The notes beneath the pieces were generated by a model that was not told the origin of the DNA, did no database searches, and was given only the letters and a program-made list of their open reading frames with translations. 64,000 nt of DNA from Bryobacterales bacterium (GTDB lineage: Bacteria > Acidobacteriota > Terriglobia > Bryobacterales > Bryobacteraceae). This document shows, one piece after another, positions 8,944 through 18,415 of the stretch (positions are counted from its first letter, which is position 1; every line of letters starts with the position of its first letter). The translations under genes and the position numbers were made by a program. Location of the stretch: NCBI GenBank assembly GCA_016789905.1, contig JAEUQC010000167.1:1-64000 (forward strand), given 5' to 3'.

Positions 8944-10378
8944 TTCCATGGCCGCTCCGACGCGCGGCCGTATCTTGATTGTCGACGACGAAGAGGATAT
9001 CCGCGAAAGCCTGGAGACGCTATTGACCATCGAAGGGTATTCGGTGGATTTGGCGGTGAATGCGACGGCCGGGTTGGAACGGATGGCGCGAAGTTCCTAC
9101 GACCTGGTGCTGCTGGACCTGATGATGCCTGACAAATCGGGCATGGAGGTGCTGGCCGAGGTGCGTGAGCGGGACCGGGAAACGCCGATTTTCCTTATAA
9201 CGGCGTATGGGTCCATCGACGTTGCGATCAAGGCGTTGAAGGCCGGTGCGAGCGACTACTTCTCCAAACCGTGGGATAACGAGAAGCTGGTCATCGAAAT
9301 TGACCGCCAGATCGCCAAAGGACGGTTGGAGCGGGAGAACGTTGAGCTAAAACGGGCGTTGAAGCAGCGCTATGCGTTTCCGAACATTGTCGGCAAAAGC
9401 GAGCGAATGCTGCGCGTGCTGGATACGGTGGCGCAGGTGGCGCCATCGCGGGCAACGGTGCTGATTACGGGCGAGACGGGAACAGGGAAAGAGTTGATCG
9501 CCAAGGCGATTCACACGAATTCGACGCGTTCGGACCACCCGTTTGTGGCTGTCAATAGCGGATCGCTGCCACCGGACCTGCTGGAATCAACGCTGTTTGG
9601 CCACGTGAAAGGGGCGTACACCGGGGCGATCGCCACTCGGAAGGGCGTTTTTGAAACCGCTAACCAGGGGACGATCTTTTTTGACGAGATTGGGAATATA
9701 TCGCCAGAGATTCAGGCAAAACTGCTGCGTGTGATTCAGGAACGGGAGTTCATTCCGTTGGGATCCAATGAGACGATCCATGTGGATGTGCGACTGGTAG
9801 CGGCAACAAATGAAGACCTGAAGCGAATGGTGGAGGAAAAGCGGTTTCGAGAGGACTTGTACTACCGGTTGAATGTGATTCAGATTGCGCTGCCGCCACT
9901 GCGGGAGCGCAAAGAAGACATTCCGTTGCTGGTGGAACACTTCTTCGATAAGTATTCGCGGGAGAACGAGAAGTACCTGGATGCCGCCCGGAAATCACTC
10001 TTGGAGTTTGAGCCGGAGGCTTTTCAATTGCTTCTGGAACATACCTGGCCGGGGAATGTTCGCGAATTGGAGAACACAATAGAAAGAGCGGTAGTGCTGG
10101 CCACAAGCCCACATGTGCCAGCGACGGCGCTGCCCGATTCTGTTCTGCACCCTGGAGGTGTGCGGATTCGGCGTGACGACGCAGGGGTGTTGGCGGCGGA
10201 CGCGAGTTTGTACGAAATTGTCGCGGATTTTGAGCGGCGGACGATTGTGGAGGTTTTGGAAAACGTGAGCTATTCCCAAACCGAAGCGGCAGAACGGTTG
10301 CGGATTCCGTTGTCCACGCTAAACCAGAAGATCAAGCGGCTGAATATCGAGATTCGGCGCGCTTCAAGGGGGGCTTAG
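8936..10378 (+). CDS. sigma-54-dependent response regulator, NtrC family
   Basis: A 480-residue transcription activator. It has a receiver domain (about 10-130) with phospho-acceptor Asp61 (LVLLDLMMP) and acidic pocket VDDEED, an AAA+ domain (about 150-390) with Walker A GETGTGKE and sigma-54 loop GAYTGA (Tyr replaces the usual Phe, a known natural variant), and a C-terminal Fis-type helix-turn-helix (YSQTEAAERLRIPLSTLNQKI). It overlaps the kinase gene by eight bases, so the two form a two-component pair. The sigma-54 promoter with two palindromes ahead of the operon suggests self-activation; no other target is obvious here. The 3' end overlaps the convergent asparaginase gene by 15 bases. 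Confidence 0.95.
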   Translation: MPDSMAAPTRGRILIVDDEEDIRESLETLLTIEGYSVDLAVNATAGLERMARSSYDLVLLDLMMPDKSGMEVLAEVRERDRETPIFLITAYGSIDVAIKALKAGASDYFSKPWDNEKLVIEIDRQIAKGRLERENVELKRALKQRYAFPNIVGKSERMLRVLDTVAQVAPSRATVLITGETGTGKELIAKAIHTNSTRSDHPFVAVNSGSLPPDLLESTLFGHVKGAYTGAIATRKGVFETANQGTIFFDEIGNISPEIQAKLLRVIQEREFIPLGSNETIHVDVRLVAATNEDLKRMVEEKRFREDLYYRLNVIQIALPPLRERKEDIPLLVEHFFDKYSRENEKYLDAARKSLLEFEPEAFQLLLEHTWPGNVRELENTIERAVVLATSPHVPATALPDSVLHPGGVRIRRDDAGVLAADASLYEIVADFERRTIVEVLENVSYSQTEAAERLRIPLSTLNQKIKRLNIEIRRASRGA

Positions 10379-11404
10379 TTCGCCCCGCAAATTGCGGCTC
10401 ACCAAATTCCTTGCGGTGGAGGGAAAGGTGGCCAGCAGCCAGGAGAGCTTCGTATAAGCGGCTTCCGGCGTCATGTCGCCGGCGCTGACTACGCCCCGGT
10501 CGGCCAGAATGCGGCCGGCTTCGTATTGGTTCATGTTGACCGCGCCGCGGGGACATTGGGTGACGTTGAGCAGGATTGTCCCCCTGTCGGCCGCGCGCGA
10601 AATGACGGCGAGCAGTTCCGGATTAGGGGGAAAGTTGCCCTGACCGAATGTCCGCAGAATCGCGCCTTGAATGGCGGGGCCGGCAAGGAGAATCTCCAGG
10701 GTGGACGGTGGAAGTCCGGGGACGATAGTGATATCGACGACGCCGTTAGACATGGCGCTATGGGTGTGGAACGAAGCCGCGGGAACAGGAAGGAGGAGCG
10801 AGCGGTCAAGGAAGACGTCAGTTTCAATGGCACCAAGCGGACGAAGGTTGGGAGAATCGAAAGCGTCGGAATCGGTGGCGCTCATCTTGCGGGCGCGGTT
10901 GCCACGGACAACGCGCTTGCCAAAACAGATTACAACTTCCGGGAGTGGTGGGAGGCCCGTAGCGCGATGACCGGCGATGCGGAGGGAGTGAATCAGGTTG
11001 AGACGTCCGTCGGTTCGTTCGTGGAAAAGCGGAGTTTGAGAACCGGTGAGAACCACGGGTTTTCCGAGGTTTTCGAAGAGAAATGAAAGCGCCGAGGCCG
11101 TATAGGCCATGGTGTCGGTGCCATGCAGGATGACGAATCCGTCCCAGGCCTGGTATTCGCGGCGAATGATGCCGGCGATCTTCAACCATTCCACGGGAGT
11201 GATACCGGAGGAATCGATGGGAGGGAGGGAGGCGTCCGAGAGAAGTTCCCACTCAATCCCGTCGCGGAGACCGATGCCCGGCACGTAGCGCAAGACATCG
11301 TCCTTCGAGCCCGGACGGCGCGTGCCGTCAGGATCGTCCGGATCCACCGGCACCATGCCAATGGTGCCGCCCGTATAAAGGATGAGAACGCGTGAAACCG
11401 CCAT
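10364..11404 (-). CDS. ansA: L-asparaginase, type I
   Basis: A 346-residue enzyme that hydrolyses L-asparagine to aspartate and ammonia. Catalytic signatures are both present: the N-terminal threonine motif TGGTIGM and the second motif HGTDTM, followed by LTGSQTPL. There is no signal peptide, as expected for a cytoplasmic type I enzyme. It lies 21 bases after the hybrid histidine-kinase gene and so is probably the last gene of the tusA-dsrE operon; a metabolic link to that operon is not obvious. The ribosome site is weak. Confidence 0.9.
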   Translation of the reverse strand: MAVSRVLILYTGGTIGMVPVDPDDPDGTRRPGSKDDVLRYVPGIGLRDGIEWELLSDASLPPIDSSGITPVEWLKIAGIIRREYQAWDGFVILHGTDTMAYTASALSFLFENLGKPVVLTGSQTPLFHERTDGRLNLIHSLRIAGHRATGLPPLPEVVICFGKRVVRGNRARKMSATDSDAFDSPNLRPLGAIETDVFLDRSLLLPVPAASFHTHSAMSNGVVDITIVPGLPPSTLEILLAGPAIQGAILRTFGQGNFPPNPELLAVISRAADRGTILLNVTQCPRGAVNMNQYEAGRILADRGVVSAGDMTPEAAYTKLSWLLATFPSTARNLVSRNLRGELSPP

Positions 11405-11425
11405 TCGGGAGACTGTGGGTACAGT

Positions 11426-13162
11426 CTAACGCGTGGGGACGGGCTTGCGCATCCAGCGAACGACGAGGTCCCGCAGACCGGAGGGTGTGATGGGTTTGGT
11501 GGTGTACTCGTCCATTCCGGCCGCGAGGCACTTTTCGCGATCACCGTCCATGGCGTTGGCGGTGACGGCGACAACGGGTGTGCGTGTGCGGCCAGCCTCA
11601 AAGAGCCGCAGTTTGCGCGTGGCCTCGTAACCGTCCATCACGGGCATCTGGCAGTCCATCAGGATGAGATCGAACTGAAACTTCATCGCGGCTTCCAGAC
11701 CGGCGACGCCATTGGCCGCCTCGTGGACGGTGATTCCCAGCTTTTTCAAAATACTCGAGGATACCGTTCGATTGACCAGATTGTCTTCGACGAGCAGGAT
11801 ATTCCCCTTCACCAGCGCGAGCGGCGGAAGACGAAGCGAGGTGCAAAGGGGCTTGGCGGTGGCGTCCATCAGGCTGCGGAGCAGTGCGGCGGCGCGAACC
11901 GGCTTGGCTAATGTCGGCAGGCCGAACTCGCGGCAATCGTTGACGGCCGGGCTGCCAGTGGCCTGCAGAATTACGGGGTGCCAGCGCGAACCAGGGCGGG
12001 TGGCGGTACGGAGCAAGCTGTGAACGCCGGGCATGTCCTCGTCTACGATCATGATGCCGCTTTTTTCGGAATCGAAGGGCTTGGCCAGCAGTTCATGGGC
12101 GTCGGCAATGGCGCCGGCCTCGGCCGGAATCGCGCCCCAGTTTCGCACGTAGCCCGAAATCGCGCGACGAACGGCGAGGCTGTCGTCTACAATCAGGATC
12201 GGCGTGTTCTGCAAGCGCCAGCGCGCGGAGTCGTGATCGATTCGATACTGCTTGCCTAGCCGGACGGAGAACCAGAATGTAGAACCGGACCCAGGCGAGC
12301 TTTCGACGCCAATCTCCCCGTTCATTCGAGAGACCAACTGGCTGGCGATGGCGAGTCCAATCCCCGTGCCGCCAAAGTTTCGGCTAGGGGACGAGTCTAC
12401 TTGCGAAAAGGGACGGAACAGGCGTTCCTGATCGACGGCGCTGATTCCGATGCCGCTATCGGCGACGGAGAAGCGAATGGTGGCCGAATCGTCCGTTTCC
12501 AACGTTTGACGAGCCGCGATGACGATCTGCCCCTGATGGGTGAACTTCACAGCGTTTGAAAGCAGGTTGAGTAGTATCTGACGAAGCCGTCCCGGATCGC
12601 CAATGACGATGGACGGCATGTCCAGGATCGGTTTCACCACCAGATCCAGGCTCTTCGCGTGCGCCTGCGGGGCCACCAGCACGGCAATCCCTTCCACCAG
12701 CGACGCGGGATTGAACTCCACTTCCTCCAGAATTAGTTCGCCGGCCTCAATTTTCGAAACGTCCAGCAGATCGTTAATCAGGGCGAGCAGTGTTTCCGCG
12801 CTATTGCGAATATTGTTGACGTAGGGAGTCTGTTCGGTGTTGAGCGGCGTATCTTGCAACAGGTAGGACAGGCCGATCATGGCGTTGAGCGGCGTTCGCA
12901 TTTCGTGGCTGATATTGGCCAGGAAGCGGGATTTGGCATCACTGGAGGCATCGGCGGAGCGCGCCTGTTCGAGTGCCTGCAATAGCGCCATCTGCCGGTT
13001 TTCCAACTCCTGATTCCGGTGTTGCAGTGTCGAGCGCGTGTCTTCGAGTTCCGCCATCAGCTCGGCGGCGGTCGCATTGGCGCTGGCCACACTCTCCACA
13101 AGCTGGGTTAGTTCGGAAACCCTAGACTCCAACCACTCACTGTTCGCGTTCTGTATGGCCAT
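11426..13162 (-). CDS. soluble hybrid histidine kinase with two receiver domains
   Basis: A 578-residue cytoplasmic kinase without membrane segments. A coiled coil (about 5-75) leads into HisKA (FLANISHEMRTPLNAMIG), a HATPase (FGGTGIGLAI), a first degenerate receiver (PILIVDDSLAVRRAIS, with a shortened C-terminal half) and a second complete receiver (NILLVEDNLVNR and LILMDCQMPVMDG). The start is the ATG at 13162, because GAGAGGAA stands just upstream and a longer frame would run into the DsrE-like gene. It is encoded directly after two DsrE-type proteins and TusA, so it may respond to sulfane-sulfur status; that link is inference from position only. Confidence 0.92.
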   Translation of the reverse strand: MAIQNANSEWLESRVSELTQLVESVASANATAAELMAELEDTRSTLQHRNQELENRQMALLQALEQARSADASSDAKSRFLANISHEMRTPLNAMIGLSYLLQDTPLNTEQTPYVNNIRNSAETLLALINDLLDVSKIEAGELILEEVEFNPASLVEGIAVLVAPQAHAKSLDLVVKPILDMPSIVIGDPGRLRQILLNLLSNAVKFTHQGQIVIAARQTLETDDSATIRFSVADSGIGISAVDQERLFRPFSQVDSSPSRNFGGTGIGLAIASQLVSRMNGEIGVESSPGSGSTFWFSVRLGKQYRIDHDSARWRLQNTPILIVDDSLAVRRAISGYVRNWGAIPAEAGAIADAHELLAKPFDSEKSGIMIVDEDMPGVHSLLRTATRPGSRWHPVILQATGSPAVNDCREFGLPTLAKPVRAAALLRSLMDATAKPLCTSLRLPPLALVKGNILLVEDNLVNRTVSSSILKKLGITVHEAANGVAGLEAAMKFQFDLILMDCQMPVMDGYEATRKLRLFEAGRTRTPVVAVTANAMDGDREKCLAAGMDEYTTKPITPSGLRDLVVRWMRKPVPTR

Positions 13163-13170
13163 GGTTCCTC

Positions 13171-13557
13171 TCAAAAAACAACCGTCGGGATGGTGGTCAT
13201 CCTCATGCCAAACGTCGACATGCCCCTGGGATGGGCGAGGTGGCAAAACGATTTCACTTCGGTGAGTCCTGGCAGCGCGGGAGTGCACTGGGAGTCCAGG
13301 CAGTTCGGGCAGTAACCGACGGTGCCGCCGCTGTCATGAACGACTTCCACGAGTTCCGCCACGGAAGGGTAGCCCTCAACCAGTATCCGGGAGCAGTTTT
13401 CCTTGAGCAGGAAACGTGCTCCTCCCATGACCAGGTATAGATTCACCTTGGCGCCCGTGCTGGCGGCGGACGCCGCCATGGAGAGCCCCAGGATGGCGCG
13501 TCGCGGGTCTTCCGGACCAGCGACAATCATGACCTGCAAATCGTGTGCGTTTTCCAT
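13171..13557 (-). CDS. DsrE-family sulfur-relay-like protein
   Basis: A 128-residue DsrE/DsrF-type Rossmann-like protein. The N-terminal strand LQVMIVAGPEDPRRAILGL is followed by a helix and the strand KVNLYLVMGGARFL. Several cysteines lie in the second half, including CPNCLDSQC (about 84-92), which could carry persulfide sulfur or bind metal. It lies nine bases after the DsrE2-like gene and eight before the hybrid kinase gene, within a tight operon that begins with TusA. Proteins of this fold pass sulfur between TusA-like carriers; the exact role here is not known. Confidence 0.78.
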   Translation of the reverse strand: MENAHDLQVMIVAGPEDPRRAILGLSMAASAASTGAKVNLYLVMGGARFLLKENCSRILVEGYPSVAELVEVVHDSGGTVGYCPNCLDSQCTPALPGLTEVKSFCHLAHPRGMSTFGMRMTTIPTVVF

Positions 13558-13566
13558 TCCGATCCA

Positions 13567-14091
13567 CTAAAAGACTAGATTCACCTTCGACCGGGCGGCA
13601 TCGGTGACGAAACTGGCAGCACCGCCGAGTTCAGTTCCCGGTGTCAGTTCTTCCATCGCGACTCCCATCATTTCCATGGAAACGGGACAGACGACAATGC
13701 GAATCCCCATTTCGCGCGCCAACTCCAGAAGTTCGGCGGGGCCCTGGACACCTTTTCGCTTCATGATGGCGCCGAATACGTGCGGGCCCGCGCCACAGTA
13801 GTTCATTCTGGACGTTCCCATGGCGTTCACGCCGGCCGGCATCACCACGGTGAGCAACTTCTCCAACAGTTGTTTGCCGCGAAAGACCCGTTTCCGCTTC
13901 AATGTGAGAACCGCCCAGAATGAAAAATAGATGGTGACGCTCATTCCGGAGGCGGCGCCGCCCAGGGCCACCATGAGCGCGCCCTGCAGGCGATCGAAGT
14001 CGCCATGAAAGGCCAGAATCGTCATGCGATCCTCGACTTCCGGTTGTTCTCCGGCGAACGGGACGTGGCTGGGGCTGAGCAGTTCAGCCAT
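13567..14091 (-). CDS. DsrE2-type (DsrE/DsrF/DrsH-like) sulfur transfer protein
   Basis: A 174-residue protein of the DsrE2 (peroxiredoxin-like, DrsE_2) family. Hallmarks are the start TILAFHGDFDRLQGALMVA, the strand SVTIYFSFWAV, MNYCGAGPHVF, and the conserved Cys motif VVCPVSMEMMG near residue 140. Known DsrE2 proteins take part in sulfur transfer with TusA. The start at 14091 overlaps the tusA stop (14084-14086), so the two are probably translationally coupled. A longer frame to 14148 would sit inside tusA and has no family similarity. Confidence 0.88.
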   Translation of the reverse strand: MAELLSPSHVPFAGEQPEVEDRMTILAFHGDFDRLQGALMVALGGAASGMSVTIYFSFWAVLTLKRKRVFRGKQLLEKLLTVVMPAGVNAMGTSRMNYCGAGPHVFGAIMKRKGVQGPAELLELAREMGIRIVVCPVSMEMMGVAMEELTPGTELGGAASFVTDAARSKVNLVF

Positions 14092-14317
14092 GTCTTTGGC
14101 CTTTTTCGACCACAGCGCGGAACACCTCACCGCCGGAAAACTCAACAACCCGGTGGCCGAGTTGGCGGGCCCAGGCGTTTAAATCCGGTTCAAAGGCCGC
14201 ATCGGTCGCTTCCACGATGATCCGGTCACCCTCGTTCACCTTTTTGATTTGTTGGCTCAGGCGAACGATCGGCATTGGGCAACGAAGTCCGCGTAAATCT
14301 AGCTTTATCTGGGTCAC
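14084..14317 (-). CDS. tusA: TusA-family sulfur carrier protein
   Basis: A 77-residue sulfur carrier of the TusA/SirA family, normal length for the family. The defining CPMP motif (GLRCPMPIVRL) places the persulfide-carrying Cys at residue 13. I chose the GTG start at 14317 because AGGAAAGGAA lies just upstream and the family begins here; the open frame continues upstream without similarity. It is the first gene of the operon tusA, dsrE2-like, dsrE-like, hybrid kinase, ansA. The 180-base region upstream, shared with the divergent ATPase gene, shows no clear promoter. Confidence 0.9.
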   Translation of the reverse strand: MTQIKLDLRGLRCPMPIVRLSQQIKKVNEGDRIIVEATDAAFEPDLNAWARQLGHRVVEFSGGEVFRAVVEKGQRHG

Positions 14318-14496
14318 AGATAGTTCCTTTCCTGCATATCGGCGAGAGCGGGGCCGCCAATAGCGATTCTGTGTTCGCCTCCAGGAGGAGAGATATTCTT
14401 TCGTCGGAAAAGGCGCTAGGGTGGGAACCAGGAGCGCGCTGGATGCAAAATGCGCTCGAAGCTTGACCGCGGAGACACACCGAACGGGAGATGCCG

Positions 14497-17139
14497 ATGG
14501 AGGCGGGATGCGGATTGACGGACGCAGAGGTGCTAGCGCGCCGGAGCGAGTTCGGCTGGAACGAACTGTCGCCGGAGGCAGGCCCATCATTTTGGCGGCG
14601 GCTGGCCGGCCAGTTCGGTGATGCGCTGGTGGTGCTGCTCCTGGTGGCGGGGGGACTTTCAGCCACCGTCTGGTTTGTGGAGCGGGAGAGCGATTGGCCT
14701 TACGAAGCGCTGGTGATCGCCGCCCTCGTTGTCTTCAACGCGGTGCTGGGCCTGGCGCAAGAGGGAAAGGCGGAACGGGCGATGGCGGCGCTGCGGCGAA
14801 TGACGGCGCCGGAGGTGACTGTGATCCGCAACGGCACTCTGGCGCGCGTGCCAAGCCGGGCGCTGGTGCCGGGGGATCTGCTATTGATCGGCGAAGGGGA
14901 CCTGGTGCCGGCCGACTGCCGGTTGTTGGAATGCGTCGAACTGTTTGCGATGGAAGCCGCGCTCACCGGAGAGAGCACGCCGGTATCCAAAACGGCGGAT
15001 GAAACACCCGCGGATGCCGCGCTGGGAGACAGGCTGAATCTACTGTTTGCCGGGACGGCAATCACCGCGGGCCACGGCCGGGCCGTCGTGATGGCGACCG
15101 GAATGCGAACGGAGCTTGGAAAGATAGCGGGAATGCTGCGGAACACCCAGGAGCAGCCCACGCCTTTGCAACGCCAGATGAACGATTTGGGAAAGCAATT
15201 GGGCTTGGCGGTGCTGATGATTTCCATAGGCGTCAGCGCCACTCTCCTTTGGATAGAGGGCGTACAGGACATCGGACAGGTGATGCGGATTCTGCTCTTC
15301 GGAGTGGTGCTGGCGGTGGCGGCGGCGCCGGAGGGACTGGCGGCGGTGGTGACGGTAGTGCTCGCAATGGGTGTCACGCGGATGGCAAAACGGGGAGCCG
15401 TGCTGCGCAAACTGCCCGCCGTGGAGACGCTGGGATCGGCGACGGTGATCGCATCCGACAAGACCGGAACGCTGACGCGGAATGAAATGACGGTGCGGGA
15501 GATCATCACCGCCTCCGGCCGAACGGAATGGAACGGCGGCGGCATGGGGCCGGGCGGCGGCCCCGCGCGGGAGGAGGCGCTCCGGCTATTGACTGGGGCG
15601 GCGCTGGCAAACAACGCCACCGTGGCGGAACGGGGCGGGAACTGGGTGGCCCACGGGGACCCGACGGAGGGCGCGTTGGCGGTGGCGGCGCGCCGTGCGG
15701 GGTTGACCGCGTTGGACCTGGAGGCCGCCTACCCAAGGGTGGGCGAGACGCCGTTTACGTCCGAGCGGAAGTGGATGAGCACGGTACATCAGACGGCGGC
15801 CGGCCGCTGCCTTTTCATGAAGGGAGCGCCACACACGGTGCTCGCGCGGTGCGCTTTTGAAGACAATGGCGGGGAATCGCGTCCGCTGGACGAGGCGCGC
15901 CGGGCGGAGATTCTGGCGGCGAACGAGAGGCAGGCCGCGGCGGCACTGCGGACCCTGGCGGTGGCCCGTGGGGAGGGGGAGGCAACCGGCGGGCTGACGT
16001 TCCTCGGGCTCATTGGCCTGATGGATCCGGCCCGGCCGGAAGCCGCCGAAGCGGTGGAACGGGCCAAGGCGGCGGGCATTCGGCCTATCATGATCACCGG
16101 AGACCACCCGGCGACGGCGTTGGCGATTGCGCGCGATGTAGGCATCGCCGCCGGCGGGCGGGCAATCACGGGAAGGGAACTGGACGAGTTATCGGAAGCC
16201 GATGTCGCCACGGCGACGGTGTTCGCGCGTGTGAATCCAGCACACAAGTTGCGGATTGTCGAACTGTTGCGCAGGACGGGCGCCGTCGTGGCGATGACGG
16301 GCGACGGCGTGAACGATGCCCCGGCTTTGAAGGCGGCCGACATCGGTGTCGCGATGGGAATTACAGGGAGCGAAGTAACAAAGGAGGCCGCCGACCTGAT
16401 ACTCACTGACGATAACTTTGCCACCATTGTCGCCGCGGTGGAAGAGGGCCGCGCGATTTACGATAACATCCGGAAATTCCTGCGCTATCTTCTATCGTCC
16501 AACATAGGCGAGGTGGCCACCATTTTTCTTGGCGTCGTATTCGCCGGCCCACTGGGGCTCGCGAGCGAGGAAGGTCTCCTGCTGCCGCTTCTTGCGGCGC
16601 AGATCCTGTGGATCAACCTGGTGACCGACGGCGCCCCGGCGCTGGCGCTGGGCGCCGACCCGGCCAGCCCTGGGCTAATGAGCCGGCGCCCCCGTCCGCC
16701 TGCGGAAGGCGTGTTGAACGCCCGCATGGGATTCGGAGTCGGTGTAATCGGCATGGTGATGGCGGCGGGAACGCTGGGCGTTTTGGATTGGTCGCTGCCG
16801 GGCGGAATGCTGGATGGAACCGGCAGTATCGTCTACGGACGCACGATGGCCTTTACCACGCTGGTGTTGTTTCAACTTGCCAACGCGTTCAATTGCCGGT
16901 CCGATGAACGGAGCGCGTTCGATGGGCTGCTGGCGAATGGCTGGCTTTGGGCCTCTGTCGCGCTTTCGCTGGCCTTGCAGGCGTGCGTCGTAAACCTGCC
17001 TTTCCTGCAAACCGTTTTTGGAACGGTGGCTTTGCCGCTCGCCGATTGGGTGTTGGCGGCGACGGTGGCGAGCAGTGTGGTGGTGGTTTCGGAGGGGATG
17101 AAACTCGCCGCACGGATCTGGGCTTCTCGGGTAGCGTAG
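14497..17139 (+). CDS. P-type cation ATPase (calcium-type, P2)
   Basis: An 880-residue ion pump. It has a cation-ATPase N-terminal domain (LTDAEVLARRSEFGWNEL), TGES in the actuator domain, the membrane motif APEGLAAVV in segment M4, phosphorylation site DKTGTLT with Asp321, KGAPHTVL in the nucleotide domain, TGDGVNDAPAL in the hinge, and a C-terminal cation-transporting domain with about six membrane segments. The APEGL motif places it with P2A/P2B-like Ca2+ or Mn2+ pumps, but the ion cannot be fixed by eye. GGGAG is six bases before the ATG at 14497, so I prefer it to the ATG at 14491. It is divergent from tusA and ends just before the oxidoreductase gene. Confidence 0.93.
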   Translation: MEAGCGLTDAEVLARRSEFGWNELSPEAGPSFWRRLAGQFGDALVVLLLVAGGLSATVWFVERESDWPYEALVIAALVVFNAVLGLAQEGKAERAMAALRRMTAPEVTVIRNGTLARVPSRALVPGDLLLIGEGDLVPADCRLLECVELFAMEAALTGESTPVSKTADETPADAALGDRLNLLFAGTAITAGHGRAVVMATGMRTELGKIAGMLRNTQEQPTPLQRQMNDLGKQLGLAVLMISIGVSATLLWIEGVQDIGQVMRILLFGVVLAVAAAPEGLAAVVTVVLAMGVTRMAKRGAVLRKLPAVETLGSATVIASDKTGTLTRNEMTVREIITASGRTEWNGGGMGPGGGPAREEALRLLTGAALANNATVAERGGNWVAHGDPTEGALAVAARRAGLTALDLEAAYPRVGETPFTSERKWMSTVHQTAAGRCLFMKGAPHTVLARCAFEDNGGESRPLDEARRAEILAANERQAAAALRTLAVARGEGEATGGLTFLGLIGLMDPARPEAAEAVERAKAAGIRPIMITGDHPATALAIARDVGIAAGGRAITGRELDELSEADVATATVFARVNPAHKLRIVELLRRTGAVVAMTGDGVNDAPALKAADIGVAMGITGSEVTKEAADLILTDDNFATIVAAVEEGRAIYDNIRKFLRYLLSSNIGEVATIFLGVVFAGPLGLASEEGLLLPLLAAQILWINLVTDGAPALALGADPASPGLMSRRPRPPAEGVLNARMGFGVGVIGMVMAAGTLGVLDWSLPGGMLDGTGSIVYGRTMAFTTLVLFQLANAFNCRSDERSAFDGLLANGWLWASVALSLALQACVVNLPFLQTVFGTVALPLADWVLAATVASSVVVVSEGMKLAARIWASRVA

Positions 17140-17152
17140 AATGCTGGTAGCC

Positions 17153-18415
17153 ATGCTAACTCTTGATCGCCGCACCTTCTTTCTGAGCGCCGCTACAGCG
17201 GCGCAGTCATCATTCGCCGCCCAGGCGAGCGACCGCGTGCGCCTGGCCATTGTCGGTGTGGGTTCGCGCGGGTCGGCCCACATTCGGGAGATTCTGCCGG
17301 TGGCGAATGTGGAAATTGCCGCGCTAGTGGAAGTGGACGGAGCGCGGGCGGAGGCTGCTTCCCAGGTCATCTTTCAGAAGACGGGCAAACGGCCGGTCAT
17401 CGAGTCCGACATGCGCCGGGTGTTTGAGGACAAATCGATTGACGCGGTAACCGTGGCGACCACCAACCACTGGCATGCGTTGGCCGGAATTTGGGCCATG
17501 CAGGCCGGGAAAGACGTCTATGTGGAAAAGCCGGTGTCGCATAACATCTTCGAGGGGCGGAAGCTGGTGGAAGCCGCGCGGAAATACAAGCGGGTGGCCG
17601 CGGGCGGCACGCAACGGCGCTGGTGGGGCCGGTGGCGCAAAGCGGTGGAGTTACTGCATGCCGGCGTGATCGGCGATATCTATCAGGGCAATTTCTTCTT
17701 TCCTGGCGGCCGGGATTCCATTGGATTCAAACCGGTGAAGGAGCCGCCGGCCAATTTGAACTGGGACAAGTGGGTGGGCCCGGCGCCGATGCAGCCTTAC
17801 CATGAGAACTTAGTCCACTATAACTGGCACTGGTTTTGGGATTTCGGCAATGGAGAACTGGGCAATAACGGAATCCACATGATCGACATTCTTCGCTGGG
17901 GCATGGGGCTGAAACTGCCCGTCGCGGTCCGTTCCACCGGTGGGCGGTTCGGCTACAAAGACCAGGCGGAGACGCCAAACACCCAAAACGTAACGTGGAC
18001 GTTCGCCAATGGCGCGCAAATGGTGGGTCAACTGCGCGGACTGTATACAACCGAGCCAATGTCCTGGGACTTCTTCGGAACCAAGGGCCATCTGCACATG
18101 AAGGCCGACGGACAGTTTTCTATCAGAATGGGCCGGAACAAGGGGCTGGAGCCGGAGGTGGAATCGCCAAAGAACCTGGACCATTTCGCCAACTTCGCCG
18201 ACGCCATACGGGCGCGGGACCCGAAGCTGCTGCACGCTGAAATTGAAGAGACCTATCTATCGACGGCGCTCTGCCACTTGGGAAACATTTCGCACCGTTT
18301 GGGGCGAGAATTGCGTTTCGATCCGGCGGCGGTCCGGTTCGCGGACGATAAGGAGGCGAATGCGATGCTCACCCGCCCCTACCGCGCGCCATACGTCGTG
18401 CCGGAAAACGTTTAG
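17153..18415 (+). CDS. Gfo/Idh/MocA-family oxidoreductase, Tat-exported
   Basis: A 420-residue NAD(P)-dependent oxidoreductase. The N-terminus (LDRRTFFLSAATAAQ) looks like a twin-arginine signal, which is common in the exported members of this family. The Rossmann motif IVGVGSRGSAHI follows, then the catalytic VEKPVSHNIFEGRKLVEAA, and the C-terminal substrate domain with HWFWDFGNGELGNNG. Substrates are usually sugars or cyclitols; this one is unknown. The start may also be the ATG at 17141, two bases after the ATPase stop. The gene end overlaps the convergent dienelactone-hydrolase gene by four bases. Confidence 0.9.
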   Translation: MLTLDRRTFFLSAATAAQSSFAAQASDRVRLAIVGVGSRGSAHIREILPVANVEIAALVEVDGARAEAASQVIFQKTGKRPVIESDMRRVFEDKSIDAVTVATTNHWHALAGIWAMQAGKDVYVEKPVSHNIFEGRKLVEAARKYKRVAAGGTQRRWWGRWRKAVELLHAGVIGDIYQGNFFFPGGRDSIGFKPVKEPPANLNWDKWVGPAPMQPYHENLVHYNWHWFWDFGNGELGNNGIHMIDILRWGMGLKLPVAVRSTGGRFGYKDQAETPNTQNVTWTFANGAQMVGQLRGLYTTEPMSWDFFGTKGHLHMKADGQFSIRMGRNKGLEPEVESPKNLDHFANFADAIRARDPKLLHAEIEETYLSTALCHLGNISHRLGRELRFDPAAVRFADDKEANAMLTRPYRAPYVVPENV

